Of a DNA stretch of 64,000 bases, positions 37,593 to 52,945 are shown piece by piece. The stretch comes from Iris pallida (taxonomy: Eukaryota > Streptophyta > Magnoliopsida > Asparagales > Iridaceae), in assembly GCA_029216955.1 (NCBI GenBank), contig JANAVB010023996.1, positions 16,560,034 through 16,624,033 on the forward strand. Reading direction: 5' to 3'. The notes under the pieces were generated by a model. It was not told the DNA's origin. It searched no databases and saw only the letters and a list, made by a program, of their open reading frames with translations. Both the position numbers and the translations under genes were made by a program. The stretch's first letter is position 1, and each line of letters begins with the position of its first letter.

Positions 37593-40450
37593 CGATGGTC
37601 AACGACCGTTGGTCTGACATGGTCCTAATCATAAACCTCTCTCATCTGAACTTCACTGAATCGGACCACTTCCATCTTCTTATCATGATTAGCAACAACC
37701 ACACCAGCACTAAAAAACTATTTTGCTTTCTCGACTTCTGGCGGCATCATCCCCAATTCTAGAATGTCACTGCATCTGCTTGAAACTCTGTTTCAGAACA
37801 TGATCCACTGTTACGAATGGCGACTAAACTAAAAGTCACTCGTGGCATTAACGTCCTGGAGCAAAATGGCTTTTGGAGACATTTTTCAGGCTATTAAGGT
37901 GGCGAAAAACGACATCATTCGTGCTGAATTCTCGTTCACCATTGACAGATCTCCGACTGCCCGTGCCTCGCTCAACCTTACCAGAGCTATTCTTAAATCC
38001 AAGCTTAAGATGGAAACGGGATTTTGGAGGCAAAAAGCCAGATTGACCTGGGACACCGAAGGTGATCGGAATACCAATTTCTTTCATGCATGCGTCAAAG
38101 GTCGCAGAAACCAATTAAAACTTCACCAAATTTCCGATGATATCGATCGGTGCCCTGGTGGATGACCAGGAAGGCATTCAGGCTACGACGGAGAACTTCT
38201 ACTCTAAACTTTTCACTAAAGAGCAGGTCGTTAAAGACGTCGCGCTTCTGTCCAAAATCCTATCCCTCATCAGCAACAGCGAGAATGAGACCCTGTTGGC
38301 TACTCCTTCGGTGGAGGAGGTTGAGGCGGCTTTCTGGTCCATAAAAGAACACAGTGCTCCCGGGCCTGACGGATTCAATGGCATCTTCTTCAGAGCCTGT
38401 TGGCACACCTTAAAATCCGACTTATTGGAGGCCAATATTGCCTTTTTCCAAGGGGCGAGATATCCCAATTCCATTTTTTGCGCCAACATCATCCATATCC
38501 CTAAGAAAGACAACCCAAAAACCTTCAAAGACTTCTGTCCTATCAGCTTATGCACTTTTACCGACAAGATCATACCGAAGGTCGTTGTCAACCGGATGTC
38601 CAATCTCCTCCCCAAGATCATCTCCGAAGAGCAAAGCGAGTTTGTTAAAGGCCGCAACATCACTGACAACATTCTCCTAGCTCAAGAGATGATCACATGT
38701 ATTAAGTTCCCATACAAAGGGGGAAGAATTTTGCCATCAAACTGGACATGGAGAAGGCATACGACCGCCTGGACTGGCAATTCGTGATCTGGGTGTTTAG
38801 GGCGTTCGGCTTTTCTGAATCTTGGATTGACATTATTTTCAGATCTATCAACAATACTTGATTTTCTACCGTCATCAATGGCCAGGCTGTGGGGTTCTTC
38901 CGATCTACTCGTGGGGTTAGACAGGGGGACCCCCTCTCTTCCACCATTTTTATTATTGCGGCAGAGGCTCTCAGTAGAAGCCTCAATAGCATGTCCAGAA
39001 TGCCCGGTTTCTATCACTTCTACACCACCACTGGCTATCCACTTATCACTCACCTGACGTACGCTAACGACATCCTTATTTTCTCCTCTAGAGACATCGA
39101 ATTGATCGAAGTGGCTTTAAGCATGCTCGCGAGATACACTAGATGCTCCGGACAGCGTGTCAATAACAACAAGAGCGTTATATATATCCATCACAATGCT
39201 GACAGAACCCGCTCAGCAGTGCTTTTCGATATGACCTCGTTCGCCACTACCTACCCGTCTTTCCTTTACTTGGGCTGTCCCCTGGTGTACAGAAGGTCTA
39301 ACTCAGGAATATACGACCGCCTTGTAGACAAGATCCGTAAACTGATCGTAGGATGGCATAATAAAACATTATCACCAGGGGGCAAGATGATCCTTATCAA
39401 ACACGTCCTTTCCTCTATCCCGTTGTACATCCTGAACGTCTGCTTCCCTACCAAGAAGGTCCTCTACTATCTCAAATCCCTCTTCGCTAAGTTCTTCTGG
39501 CGTCAACGCGACGGCAAGAACAAACACCACTGGACCAGTTGGGATGCCATGGCCAAACCCACTGAAGAAGGAGGTCTGGGATTCAGCAGACTTGCCCATA
39601 TCGTGGACGCCTGCTCCATGAATTATGGTGGAATTTACGTACAGAGAGCTCGCTATGGACGAGGTTCATGAGAGCTAGATACTCCAGATTCTTCCACCTG
39701 TTAGAGGCAGTCACTAACAACAGATCTTCGGCATCGTGGCATCGCATAATTTATGGACGCGACCTCGCAGAACCTTTAAACCGTCTGCAGCTGGGCGACA
39801 GATGCTCATCGGCCTGCTTGGAACGGTGGTTAGGAGAAGACACCATCCAGCCCAACATTTGTACTCCGCTGGGATACAAAATTAGGGATTTATGGGTGGA
39901 TGGTTCCGGATGGAATTGGGGAAGGGTCAGAGATTGGCTTGGCCAGTCGGCGGCCGACGGTCTTCTTGCAGCTAACCTGTAAGTCATTGACATATCCGAA
40001 ACGTGGAGATGGTCCCCTAACCTGAGTGGGACTTTCACGCTGACTTCCGCCAGAATTTTGGCCAGTGGCAGTGGCGTGCCATATACCACTTCTGCTAAGT
40101 TTTGTCAGTCTTGCATACCCATCAAATGGTCTATCCTTATGTAGCGAGCATTATGCCGAAAGCTACCGACGGATGACTCTATCAAATCTATCGGATTCAA
40201 CCTTGCATCCAGATGCCACTACTGCATGGAGCACAAATCGGAATCGGCTGGGCACGTCCTTCTTTCTGGTGAGTTGGCGACTCATATTTGGCTCAATCTT
40301 CACAATAGACTAAGTCTTGTCCTCCCGAATGGGGGCTTCCACGATCTCCTGGCCAGCTGGAGTTGCTCCAACGGACATCAGATCATCGTAGCCGCTGGAA
40401 TTTGGGTTTTATGGAAGAACATGAACAAATTCAGATATGAAGGATGCTAA
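37593..40450 (+). pseudogene. LINE E ORF2: endonuclease end, reverse transcriptase, zf-RVT
   Basis: The order is that of plant L1 elements. An endonuclease tail and linker come first (HLNFTESDHFHLLI, then LFCFLDFWRHHPQF), followed by FWRQKARLTWDTEGDRNTNFF-like sequence near 38,020. RT blocks include HSAPGPDGFNG, the P-block FCPISLC, KLDMEKAYDRLDW, GVRQGDPLS and the catalytic box reading YAND (39,060-39,071) where YADD is expected. Near 40,220 CHYCMEHKSESAGH resembles the C-terminal zf-RVT. A frameshift near 38,715, a TGA at 38,859 and others make it inactive. The endonuclease N-terminus is missing, lost with the left edge of element F. L1-type ORF2 nicks the target and copies RNA onto it. Confidence 0.9.
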
Positions 40451-40717
40451 CTCCTCCCTACACAATTATTCAGAGAGGTTATCAGACAATTTCTTAAAGC
40501 TAGGAGGCGCTGCTCTCACGCCTCAAATACTTTTTGGGAGGCCCTTGTTTAGGTCATCCTCCGGGTCTCTCGCGCTTTCGGCTGTCGTTGAGATCTGGTT
40601 CCATTTTGTGCACGTCTCGTGCTGTTTGTTTTTCTTTCCTCTGGTCGCGTTGAGCATGCTTACTTGTATAGGCTTCGGCATTTTACGCCTATTACTTCAA
40701 TAAAGTCTCGGTTTCTT
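40451..40717 (+). other. LINE E 3' UTR with polyadenylation signal
   Basis: Non-coding sequence follows ORF2. AATAAA at 40,699-40,704 lies about 13 bases before the element end, where TA repeats begin. No poly(A) tail is seen. Confidence 0.65.
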
Positions 40718-40792
40718 AATATATATATATATATATTTAATATATATATATATATACATATATTGACTTATAAATTTAGAAAAAATTAATTT

Positions 40793-40819
40793 CTCGCGAG
40801 ATCTTTAAGATCTCGCGAG
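40793..40819. promoter_or_regulatory. 27-bp palindrome upstream of the D promoter
   Basis: CTCGCGAGATCTT, one T, then AAGATCTCGCGAG: a perfect 13-bp inverted repeat with a single central base, about 60 bp before the TATA box. The 3' LTR copy is 47,999-48,025, with one arm mismatch. The binding partner is unknown. Confidence 0.75.
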
Positions 40820-40863
40820 TGGACCAACTAAAAATCCCACGACCAAAGGCCCCCCCTTTAACA

Positions 40864-40888
40864 GCCTCTGCTTCAGAGGCTATATATG
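40864..40888 (+). promoter_or_regulatory. Hairpin plus TATA box of element D 5' LTR
   Basis: GCCTCTG-CTT-CAGAGGC (40,864-40,880) is an inverted repeat abutting TATATATG (40,881-40,888). The matching site in the 3' LTR (TATA at 48,086) has lost one base of the right arm. AAACCCTAACCC lies about 45 bp downstream. Confidence 0.65.
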
Positions 40889-43202
40889 TGCATACGAAAA
40901 GAAAAAAAAAACAAATCCTATCAAAACCCTAACCCATCTCCGATCCCAGTAGCCGCCCCAACCCCTGCGCGGGTGACCCATGATAGCGTGTCGGTGCATT
41001 GCGTCGCCGGAGGTCGGCCAGGCTGTGCACGATACGTAGACAGCCGCGACAGCTGTTACAGTTACAGCAGCAACAGTGCAGTTGCGAGCCAACTTTGCAG
41101 CGACATATTATTGCGTACAGTCGGTCGTTTCGCGAACCACTTGACCTAGTATATTCACAACCTATACGTCTGTTTTTTCCTTCAAATAGTTTGGGTTCAT
41201 TCACATCGTGTGCGATGAAAAACAAGTTCCAAAATCAAGAAAAACTTGATTAACTGAACGTTAGAAACTGTCCCAACCTCCCATGTTTTCGATCAATTTG
41301 CGACCAGTATGTTACGACTTTTGAAAATTGGTTTGAATAGACTTGTAGACAACATATAGGAGATTGAAATCCTTCTTGTAGATTTAATATACAACTTCAG
41401 TATAGAAAGTAATTCGTTTTTTAATTTTAGGAAAATGTTTTCGTAAACTAAAATTTAGGAAATTTTCCCGATACGCCGAACGCCCCGACAAATCGGGCAA
41501 CGTGGTCGCGAACCGAAAGCATTGATAGATGCGTATCAACTTCGCAAACGTGTAGGCTTTGACGGAATTCAAATTGGTTGCGTGTGCATGACGAATTTGA
41601 TGCATATCTGTCAAAATTCACCGTATTGACCTTGCAAAATTCTCCAATTACTTTGTGCACGTTCGTCAAATTGAGATGAAACTTGTGCCATCAGGACCGT
41701 ATCATTTTTATGGTCCAGTACGCAAAGTTTGGTTCGATTCTGAGACAGTTGACCAGATCATCGTTTTACGGGCCCCATAATCCAATACAACTGACAAAAT
41801 TGTGCACGGCCTGCCAAATCCAACTTTGGTCATACGGTCTCCTCAAACTGGACCCATAGACATGTAGATTGACAACTTTAGAGACTATAGATACTGGCAC
41901 ACGATTTGGTACAAAATAGGTCCAATGGCGGACATCATTTTGGCCCAAAATTATGATTTTGCCCCTGTGTCTAGAATTAAACTTTTGAACAGGTATTTCT
42001 TAGACATATCTTTAACACCAGGAACGTTCTTCATGTTTGTTTCAGCATCCGGAGTAGTTCATGGATTGTGTCTTTCTCTTGCTGATGCTTGTGACGAATG
42101 GACTTGCCATCCTCGTACCACAGGCAAGATACCTTTCCACCTTACTCTGTGATTTACTTATTCTTATTTTTAGTTATTTATATTTAGTATTACTTATCTG
42201 TTGTTAGTATTATATCACTGTGGGTCCAAGTCACACTTGGGTGCAAGCGACTCTATCGGTCATTTCTACTTGCTTTTGTTATTTCTCTTGCATTAACTTA
42301 GCCTAGTGACCATCTATTGATGATGAGATATTGGTATATCTCATACGGCCTTGACATTTGCTTTATTACATATTATAAATCACATGTAGGACACGTACTC
42401 GCGTAGTCGGCTGGCCACCGATACGTCTGATGCGTGCGACGGATAGGAGTAACTGACAATAGAATTGCATGCTAGTGGACTTGGCAGTTACTAGAGGTTC
42501 CTATGGGACATGGATGTGACCCTACTAGGCATTAGGTGGGGAGAACAGTTCCTTAATATATGGGCCATGTATGTACTTTCCAATTTCTGATCTTGCTGGC
42601 CTCTGATGTTCGATGAATGTTATGCTTTGAGGTCCCTGGTATCCTGGTGGGACCATATCGAGTTTCCTGTAGCCAGAGTGCCCATGCGTTGAAGGTTTGT
42701 TCTTAATTGCATTATTACTGTCGAACTGGTAGGCACCCTATTGCATGCATCCCTTTATTTTCTATTATATACCATAGTTTATCGGGCATGTTCTTCCTGT
42801 ATCTTGTTACGTCCCTCTGAGGACCTGGTGATCTCTCTATGTGTGTGCTTTTATGATTTTTGTAGTGCTCTAGCCAAGGCCGCGATCTTCTCTATTCTTT
42901 CGAAGAGGATTGACTTTGGGTTGTCTTGCTACTTTACTTTCATATTCTTTTCTTGTATTATTCTCCTCATTAAATGGTTGGTAGTGGATCTGTCTCCGTC
43001 CAACTTTTGTACAAATGATAAATTCAGAGTTGATTTATATTATACATTTGTTTTCTTATTATGGATGAGATTAGTTATAATGGTTTACTGTATTTTACAG
43101 CTCATGTATACATATACATAGGGTATACTTCGTATGCATACAGCTGGCATGTCTACGTACTTAGTCCTAAGTATTTTGGGACTGGAGCGTTATATATTTT
43201 TG

Positions 43203-43220
43203 TGGTAGCCCATGCAGGTC
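43203..43220 (+). other. Element D primer-binding site, tRNA-Ile-like
   Basis: TGGTAGCCCATGCAGGTC lies eight bases after the LTR end. It differs by one base (A for G at position 5) from the minus-strand PBS of B and H. Confidence 0.75.
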
Positions 43221-46200
43221 GAGTTTGTCACTTCGGTTACGTTACTAAACCGATGTGAGCCTGCATATAGGATTAGAATCTAGGCATCTCATCCACATGC
43301 TCGATCACTTCCCTTGATTCCAATTTTGAACTCTCGTCCGACTATCTTGATTTCTTTCTGCTCGATTCCTTTCTACTGTAAATATTATCTTTTCCCCTTC
43401 GTACTTGATAGATAGGTTAGGAAGAAGACTCGTGTCAAGGTATATATGTTATATTGTTCAAATCACCCTACTAATTGAACTCTTATAAGCTGGATAGAAT
43501 ACCGCATGACCTATCATTCTTTTTGTCCTCGCAAACCATTAAAGAGGATACTAAGAGGATTACCGTGACTATAGAGCTTAGAGATTCATATCCATTTTTG
43601 GCTGAGAAAAGCTTTAGACAATAAGACAGTAGTACGACAGTATAGGCACGAATACCGGACAAGGCTTAGATTCTCAAGGAACTTGAACTATCTAGATTTT
43701 TTTCTTTTATCATTATCCCCTGTACTTATATTTTGGAACTACCTTTACTAACGCTGCTATTATATACTAGTTTTGCAAGCATATTCTTTTATCAAGCTTG
43801 TTCAAGACATATGTTTATTGGGGACGCCCACCAGCATATTGTCTAATTAGAATCAATGTATTATGGGCTGATCAGCCATAGTGCACTTGATTCTCTCTTT
43901 ATATGAATATTCCACGTAGATTGAGATATATAGGTATCTAGGATCTCATCTGCGACTGCATTGACAATTCCCTCTTGAATTATTTGAATCATATATTTGT
44001 ATTCAATAACAACTTTCTTGAACTCTTTATTGTTTTTGTCTTTCACTAAATTAGAAAGATAAAGGCTCGTATTTGAAAGATAAAATCAGAGTATCCTCCA
44101 TGGCCATGATAGTTATGTACACAAGCATAACTACCATCGGCCGGCCATGTGACTACAACCTTGCCTTGAGATTACTCGTTCTTCCCACGACCCTGAAACT
44201 ACTATTGTGACCTTCTAGTCATTTGAATATGATAATGATTAGAATCACACCCTTGGCCGAAACACCAACCTAGGAGACTACCTATTCTCAAGGAACAAAT
44301 TATTGGGAGCCTCTAATTATTCATCTTGATTTTTGCTTTAACTAGTAACCCTTATGCCTTAACCCAACCCATACTCGACCAAGCCCATAGTTTAGACATG
44401 AGAGAAATAGACAGAAACAAGGACAAGCATTTACCATGACTATGATAGACACCCATCCCGAGATTAGGGATCCAGCATGAGTTATTCTAGGTATACAATT
44501 TTATTAAAGACGTGACTTAGCATTAGAACAACACCTTCACCAGCTTAGCCAATATCGGCAGCATAACACTCCTTCATGTTGAATTACTGGTTATCAACAG
44601 TTATGCATGAGCACTATGTTTAACACCCTTAGAAATCTCAGGACTATAGTTTGGCAGGCTTGACACGAATAGAAATTTATGACTCATTCGTTAGATATCA
44701 TTTATATGACGTGCCATGGAATTTGTTACCCCCATCAATAACTTTCGTATACCATGGACGAGTGGATCATTCTATTTTATCGACTCGTACGTTGTTGTAC
44801 TCAATCGTTTTTCTATTTATTAGAATTCATGGTACGATCCTCGAATTTGATTCATATCACCATATCATGTTATCAATCACATCGTGCCTTATTGTTATCA
44901 AGGGTCAAGGTACGATGTCGTGACTGAAATATTCCTAACCTCATTACTCCTAAAACCATGCCCTAGTTCTAGAGTGAATAGATTATAAGCCTTGTATATT
45001 TTAGGATTTACTAAGATTATAATTTAATAAAGTAAATTAGTTCTCACTAGGATGATAAACTGAGTGACTTATGAACTTCCACTTTTTATTTAGATCTTTT
45101 GGCATCCCTTACCGTGACTTTGATATTCAAAGTGTAATACTAGCTGTTACCTTTGCATATATAAGATCTAGACGAGTCCACCTCATGTAGATATATCATG
45201 TTCCACTAAAATACGTCCCTTTGTACTCTATTTTTATGATACAACTTTCTGGTAAAAAAGGACTAGCTATAACCCTTACCGTAAGACCAATGTATTTCCC
45301 GACTTTAATTAGAGATCCAACCTCGACTCAATTCTTTCAACCCAATATATGATTGAGATCTACTCGGCGTCCACTACGCACATGTCACTAGTGTGCCACT
45401 CAATAGAGTCTTCTTGTGCTAATTAAAAACAAAAGTCACAAAAGGCGCATTTCTGGGCTTAAAGAACCTAGTTAACCAACCAGACTAGCAAATAGCCCAA
45501 CCATTTGAGTTTGAACTTAATCTAAGTTACCATAGCGTAATAAAAATATTTCAGATGGATATTACAAAATCTTATCCAGCCACTGTAGATTAAAACCTAA
45601 TTTTTATTTAGTCAATGATTCATGTCCAATTAGGTAACCCCAGAAAGAAAAAACACAGTTAAGCTCCTACGCGCATATCACCATAATTGGACTAGAAAAC
45701 CAAACTTTACGATATATATCCCTACACCTATTATGTAGGCCCCGCCTCTTGACTCACTAATTCTCCTTCGATAAATCTCTTATCGGTATCCCATCATAGC
45801 CTATATTTTGTAATGTATGGAATGTCACTGTACCAACTTGTTTTCAATTATGTTTGATCAAGACCTCTCCTACCGCCTTGATGAACATGGTCAGTTGGTG
45901 AGTAATGTAAAACCTAGGCTTTCTATAGTTAGTGACTACGATCGTAAGTACCTATATCCTCATACATCTACATGGAATTTAAACCTCATAGAAGTCCTGT
46001 TACCATGCTTTCCACGATTAACCAATTTTCGTAAAACCTTGAACTCAGTTTACTCCATCACCTAGGATGGGATGCCATTCGTAACCATTCTTTCATCTAT
46101 TGAAGTGCGACACGATCTTCGTATTGTATTTCATACACCTTTGCTTATGCGTTCAGATAACCGCAAGTAACAGATCGTAACCTTTAATCTTCAAGTTCCG

Positions 46201-47310
46201 TTTTAACATAGAACCATGACTTAGTTTTAATTTCGAGAAGGGAAATTCCTAAAGTGAATAGGAAATCTGTCTAAGAATTAGTGAATGATTAGGATAGATT
46301 GGTTCCAATTGAACTAATAAAATAGTAGGTTGTAAAGTCCACTTCTATCCATATCGTTCGATACCCTCTACCATGATCTTGATATTGGGAGCACAACACT
46401 AGCATTTTTCTTTTAACAAATTTTACCCTTATGAACTAGACCAGTCAAGCTACACACATGACATACATGTCCCACATAAATGCACCTTCTTGTACTTCAT
46501 TTTAATTACCCCATATATATAACACCGATTCCCTTAGAATAAACCATTAATGATTATTTTTGTTACAATTGATCTTAACCACGCAACACCGACATATTCC
46601 CTTAAACAAACTAAATATCCATGATCCATGCAAGACACATCACATCTATGACATATGCTTTTCACCCTAGCAAGCATATGCCTTCTACACAACCCCCAAC
46701 ACCGAAACCGCACATACTGGTCACTATGACATAAGGAATTCAAACACAGACCTAGTCATACTTTATAGCATACACTTGTTATAGATTCTCACCTTTTGGC
46801 CATAACTTCTTCTTGTCCTGCCTTCTTGAAGCTCACTTCTTAGTTTTCCATATTAGGCATAGAAAGAAATCCCTTTTGAACCTAAATGTTTTTGTTATAT
46901 TCAAATGAGAGATGTATACTATCTTGCAAAAATATGACCCAATATGAATGATGTTAAATAATAGTAATTTTTTCTATAAAAGTTAGTGACCAAGAACCAT
47001 ATGGCAAAATTTAGGTTTCCTTTAGGATCCGCAACTGCAGTCAGAAGTGTCCACTATTTACGTACCTCTCCCAAGAAATTTGACCTCTCCCGAAATCATG
47101 TAACGATGATTTTTACGATTGACCAACTTTTATAAGTTGGGTAGAGTCCTGAATAAATAATACTCTATCTTGTAGAATATGACGCCAATTTGGATTCCTG
47201 TGATAACCACCACCTCCATCGTTCGAAAACCGAGTTACGACTTAACATACATGCCCTCCTTTGTATTAAATCTCGTTATTTTTATATTTATATATATTAA
47301 GATTATTTTT

Positions 47311-47346
47311 AATTTCGATGATAAAATTTTTATAAGTTGGGTAGGA
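47311..47346 (+). other. Element D PPT with decayed pre-PPT hairpin
   Basis: AATTTCG-ATGA-TAAAATT is followed by the purine-rich AAGTTGGGTAGGA (47,334-47,346), then the LTR start TGTAAAATCCCC. Confidence 0.8.
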
Positions 47347-49243
<1,897 letters not shown>

Positions 49244-49559
49244 TGTAAACCCCCTAATTTATTAAATTATTTAATGTTAGTTTTGTATAATTTTTTGCTA
49301 AAATACGTGTATGCATAATACTAGGAGTATAATGCATAGTAATGGTGTAAGTTTATATGATATATATTTATATGTATATATGCGTGTATGTGTTGATTTA
49401 TTAAGGTGTATATATTTATATATGCATATATGTGGAAATATATGTGTATATAAATATATCTAAATTATTGTATTATGGAAAAGAGATTTTTTTAATTAGA
49501 AATAATAAATCAAATAGAATTTAGATATTTAAATAGAGTAATAATAGAAAAATAGAAAA

Positions 49560-49681
49560 TACGTTTTAGAAAAAAAAAAAGAGAAAAAGAAATGAAAAAG
49601 AAAGAAAAAGAAATGAAAAAAAAAGAATAAAGAAAGGAAAAGAATAAAAAAAAGAAAATAAAAAAATAAATAATAAATAAA
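49560..49681. repeat. Purine-rich A/G tract in solo LTR G
   Basis: About 120 bp of almost pure GAAAAAGAAAT-like sequence on the plus strand, ahead of the G promoter. Strong purine asymmetry favours unusual helix forms (inference). Confidence 0.85.
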
Positions 49682-49840
49682 ACAAACCGACCCACTTAAA
49701 GTGGGCGGGCCCCACCCTCTACTTTGCTTGCTGCTACGCAGCAAGCTAACGTGAACCCAACCCAAAGCAATCCCAACCCGAGCACACATAATACTTTATT
49801 ACTAAGTTTAGTTGTATTAGGTTTTCACCCAAATTTGTTT

Positions 49841-49848
49841 TATATATA
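49841..49848 (+). promoter_or_regulatory. TATA box of solo LTR G
   Basis: TATATATA is followed by ACTTCCTCCACG, about 600 bp into the LTR, in the same relative order as in the D LTR. Confidence 0.55.
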
Positions 49849-51565
49849 ACTTCCTCCACGAACCTCAAAATCCTAGACTTCCAAAACGAAAATTGCGGCA
49901 GAACATACCCTCTTCACCTACGAGTTCGTTTCACCAGCGACGGAGTTGTGTGCGCGACGAATGAAGCATCGAAAGTCAGCCCTTCGTCATCCACGGAGCA
50001 GTTTTCCCACTCAAGGTACCCTACTTCCCGACAACGTAACTTTTTATTCGTAGCACCGATTTTCGATCCGTAAGATTTTCTGGAAAGTAGACTTGACCCT
50101 TTTCGAGATCCTCTAGGTGGATTTCGAAACAACCCATCGACTTGCTCGAAAAATCGAGACGAAGTGGAAAAAAATCTGTTTTCTGTAATACTAAAAACTG
50201 TTTTAAAACGACAACTTGTCGACCAATTTTCTTGTTGTGCATTAAAGATTTGTAGAAACTAATTAAAAACAATAAAAGACAACATAACCGAGATCGTAAC
50301 GCATCTTCTGGATCGTCGTTTTGATTAACGTATAAAAAAGTAAATTGATGTTGAAGTTGGAGGTAAACATGTGTTAATTTATATAAAATTTCTGAAATTT
50401 TCTCGATACGACGTGCGCCCCGACAAACCGGGCGACAAGGTCGCGCGCTATACGCATCGAAAGTCGCATTTGGACGTTGCTGAATGTGGGAACTGACAGA
50501 ACTCAATTTCGTCGCATGTGTGCGACGAATCAGTCTGTATCCGTCAAGGTACCCCCGTATCGCCAATTTGCAAACTTTGCCCTAACTTCGTGTACAACCG
50601 TCGATTCTAGACGAAACTTGCGCCAACAGGTCTGAATCAAAATTCTGGTCCTGTGTCCCAAGTTTGGTTCAATTCTGAGAAGGTCGAACCAGAACCCTTT
50701 TTGGCGGGCCCGCGACCCACTCAAACGGACGATTTTCTACGCGACTCATCGGATCCAAAACTGGACATATCGTTGAGTTAATCTCCTCAAACTGAATCCG
50801 TCGACATGTAGTTTGATGACTTTAGAGACCATAGACTTTGGCACGTGTTTTGGTGCAAAGTGGGTCCAACGGTGGACATCGTTTTGACCCGAAATTACTA
50901 TTTTGCCCCTGTTCTAGAATTAGACTTTTGGACAGGCATTTTCTAGGTATATCTTTTATACTGAGTACATTTTTGATGTTTGTTTCAGCGTCCGGAGTTG
51001 TTTGGAGATTGTGACGTTTCTTGGCTGATATTGTGATTTCCTAGACTTGCCACTTTGCACCATCAGGTAAGATACCTTGCCACCTTACTCTGTGATTACT
51101 TTACTTTATTTTTCTGTTATTTATTTTCAGTTTCATATATATTGTTCTAAGTTTTATATCATTGTGCGTCTGAGTCACACTTGGGTGCAAGCGACCATAT
51201 CGGTCGTTCATTTGCCTTATATTATTTACTTGCATTGACTTAGCTTAGTGACCACCCATTGATGATGAGGTATTTGTATATCTTATACGGCCTTGATACG
51301 TACTTTATCATGTATTGTGAGTCACATATAGGACAAGTACTCGTGTAGTTGGCCGACCACCGATACGTATGGGACGTGCGACGGTTAGGAGTAACTGCCA
51401 ATAGAATTGTATGCTAGTGGACTTGGTAGTTACTAGATGGTCATATGAGTCATGGATGTGACTCTATTAGGCATTGGGAGGGAAGAACAGTTCCTTAATA
51501 TATGGGCCACATTTACATACTGCTATTGTACCTCAAGCTTCGTTGGAGACGCAAGTTCACCCTAT

Positions 51566-51570
51566 TGTAC
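51566..51570. repeat. Target-site duplication of element H (left copy)
   Basis: TGTAC lies before the LTR. The matching TGTAC at 61,806-61,810 follows the second LTR. Confidence 0.92.
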
Positions 51571-52484
51571 TGTCACGACCCGCACCCTGTATAGGGGCAC
51601 GAGAAGTGGTTACGTCCAGCCTACGCCGCAGTGTCGGCGGTAGTAAGCTGTTCTAGGTTGCTAACTAATCTCATGCAGTGAATATAAAAAGTACTTGTCC
51701 AGATATCAGCTCCGAATGGAGGGCAAGTAAAGGGTATGATCTACTCAAACACAGTCTAAGCACGAAAAGATAACACAGAAGTTATACCTAAGGAATTAAA
51801 GGCAACAACAACTAACTACTAAAATAATACACCAATATCTCAAACCAACTTAATACAGACTCAATATCTTAACTTTAATACAACAAGCCAAAACATGAAA
51901 GCTAAAGTAGTCTACTAGCTAATCTCCTGAATCACTCCTGAGAGTCAGAACCAAAGGTAGCTAATCCCTCGCCAGGTCCATGGGAAGTAGGGCAGGTGTC
52001 CACAGGATTATCATCTGTAATATTTTCAACAGGTCCAATCAGGACGGGAACGAGTACAACTCATCAAGAAAAACCCAAGTAAATGACAAAAAACTATAAA
52101 GCAGTTATAGACAGTTTTATTGATGAGCATGGCAGTTTTATACAGGTAATGATGGCATGGAGAGGCAGTAAGATACAAGAAAAGAAAGGAACTAACAAGA
52201 GAAGAATCATGACAATGAAGACTGTAATAAAAGCTAACTGAACTAGAATAATAAGTGTGAGTCCAGACAGTACGATATAAGTCTAATGTAATCCCAGTGT
52301 GAGTCCAGTCCATATAATCTGATACCAGATAATTTCCAGTACAAGATGAGTCCAACAGTGATCAATGAAACCAGGGTGAGTCCAACTATGATCTAACATT
52401 GTGTTTTAAAATACCGAGGTCGACATGCAAACGGCTGTAGGTATCAGGAACATCTCTTACGGATCAGGCAAGAGATGGCTATGC

Positions 52485-52497
52485 TTCCAGAAGATTC
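52485..52497. promoter_or_regulatory. Heat-shock-element-like site in H left LTR
   Basis: TTCCAGAAGATTC fits the three-unit consensus TTCnnGAAnnTTC. Two TTCCAGAA dyads follow at 52,616-52,623 and 52,628-52,635. The same trimer lies at 58,467-58,479 in the right LTR. Heat-shock-factor binding is inference. Confidence 0.45.
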
Positions 52498-52945
52498 CAG
52501 TTGGAGATTCCAGATTTGGGGTATGTCTATATGTCTTACTCGATATTTCCCCGCCCAGCAAGTGAATCCAAAATCGACAAAAAGAATCGAGATGAGTCTG
52601 GCCAATACGTAATGATTCCAGAAATGATTCCAGAATGATACTAATGACTCCAGTAATAGAGGCCAGCAAGTAAGGTATGTGTCGATACATGAATCCAGAA
52701 ATATTCATACGTATTGATACAGAGAATCATATAGAACTAACTAGAACTGAAATACAGTAATCGACAAATAAATGAGAGAATTATCAGAGAATGTACTCGC
52801 CTGACACTCTGGAAAGAGTAGTGTAATACCAGATGTCTGTACCAGGGTCACAATGTCCTAAAAATAGAGTAATACAGTTATGATATGTCTAATATGAAGG
52901 TAAATGAAATCTACAATGCAATCTATATGAATTCTAAGCCAATCT

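Larger units (their letters stand above)
40718..43194 (+). repeat. Element D 5' LTR, part 2
   Basis: A short TA array (40,718-40,757) is followed by sequence matching 47,953-49,243 and 62,526-63,694 of the D 3' LTR. It includes the palindrome, TATA box and AAACCCTAACCC, and ends GGAGCGTTATA (TACA expected). A long transcribed part (about 2.3 kb after TATA) with no coding frame is a trait of this family. Confidence 0.85.
43195..47346 (+). other. Non-coding interior of element D
   Basis: 4.15 kb with stops in all frames. The longest open frames (for example 44,651-44,923) show no gag or pol motif. A faint internal duplication is visible: blocks at about 45,110-45,260 (TTGATATTCAAAG, then TTTGTACTC) and 46,375-46,530 (TTGATATTGGGAG, then CTTGTACTT) are offset by roughly 1.27 kb. 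LARD-type elements have such non-coding interiors. Confidence 0.7.

Noticed and set aside
44651..44923. 90-codon frame inside D as a possible gene
   Set aside because: No family resemblance, no promoter context, and it lies in a retroelement interior full of stops.
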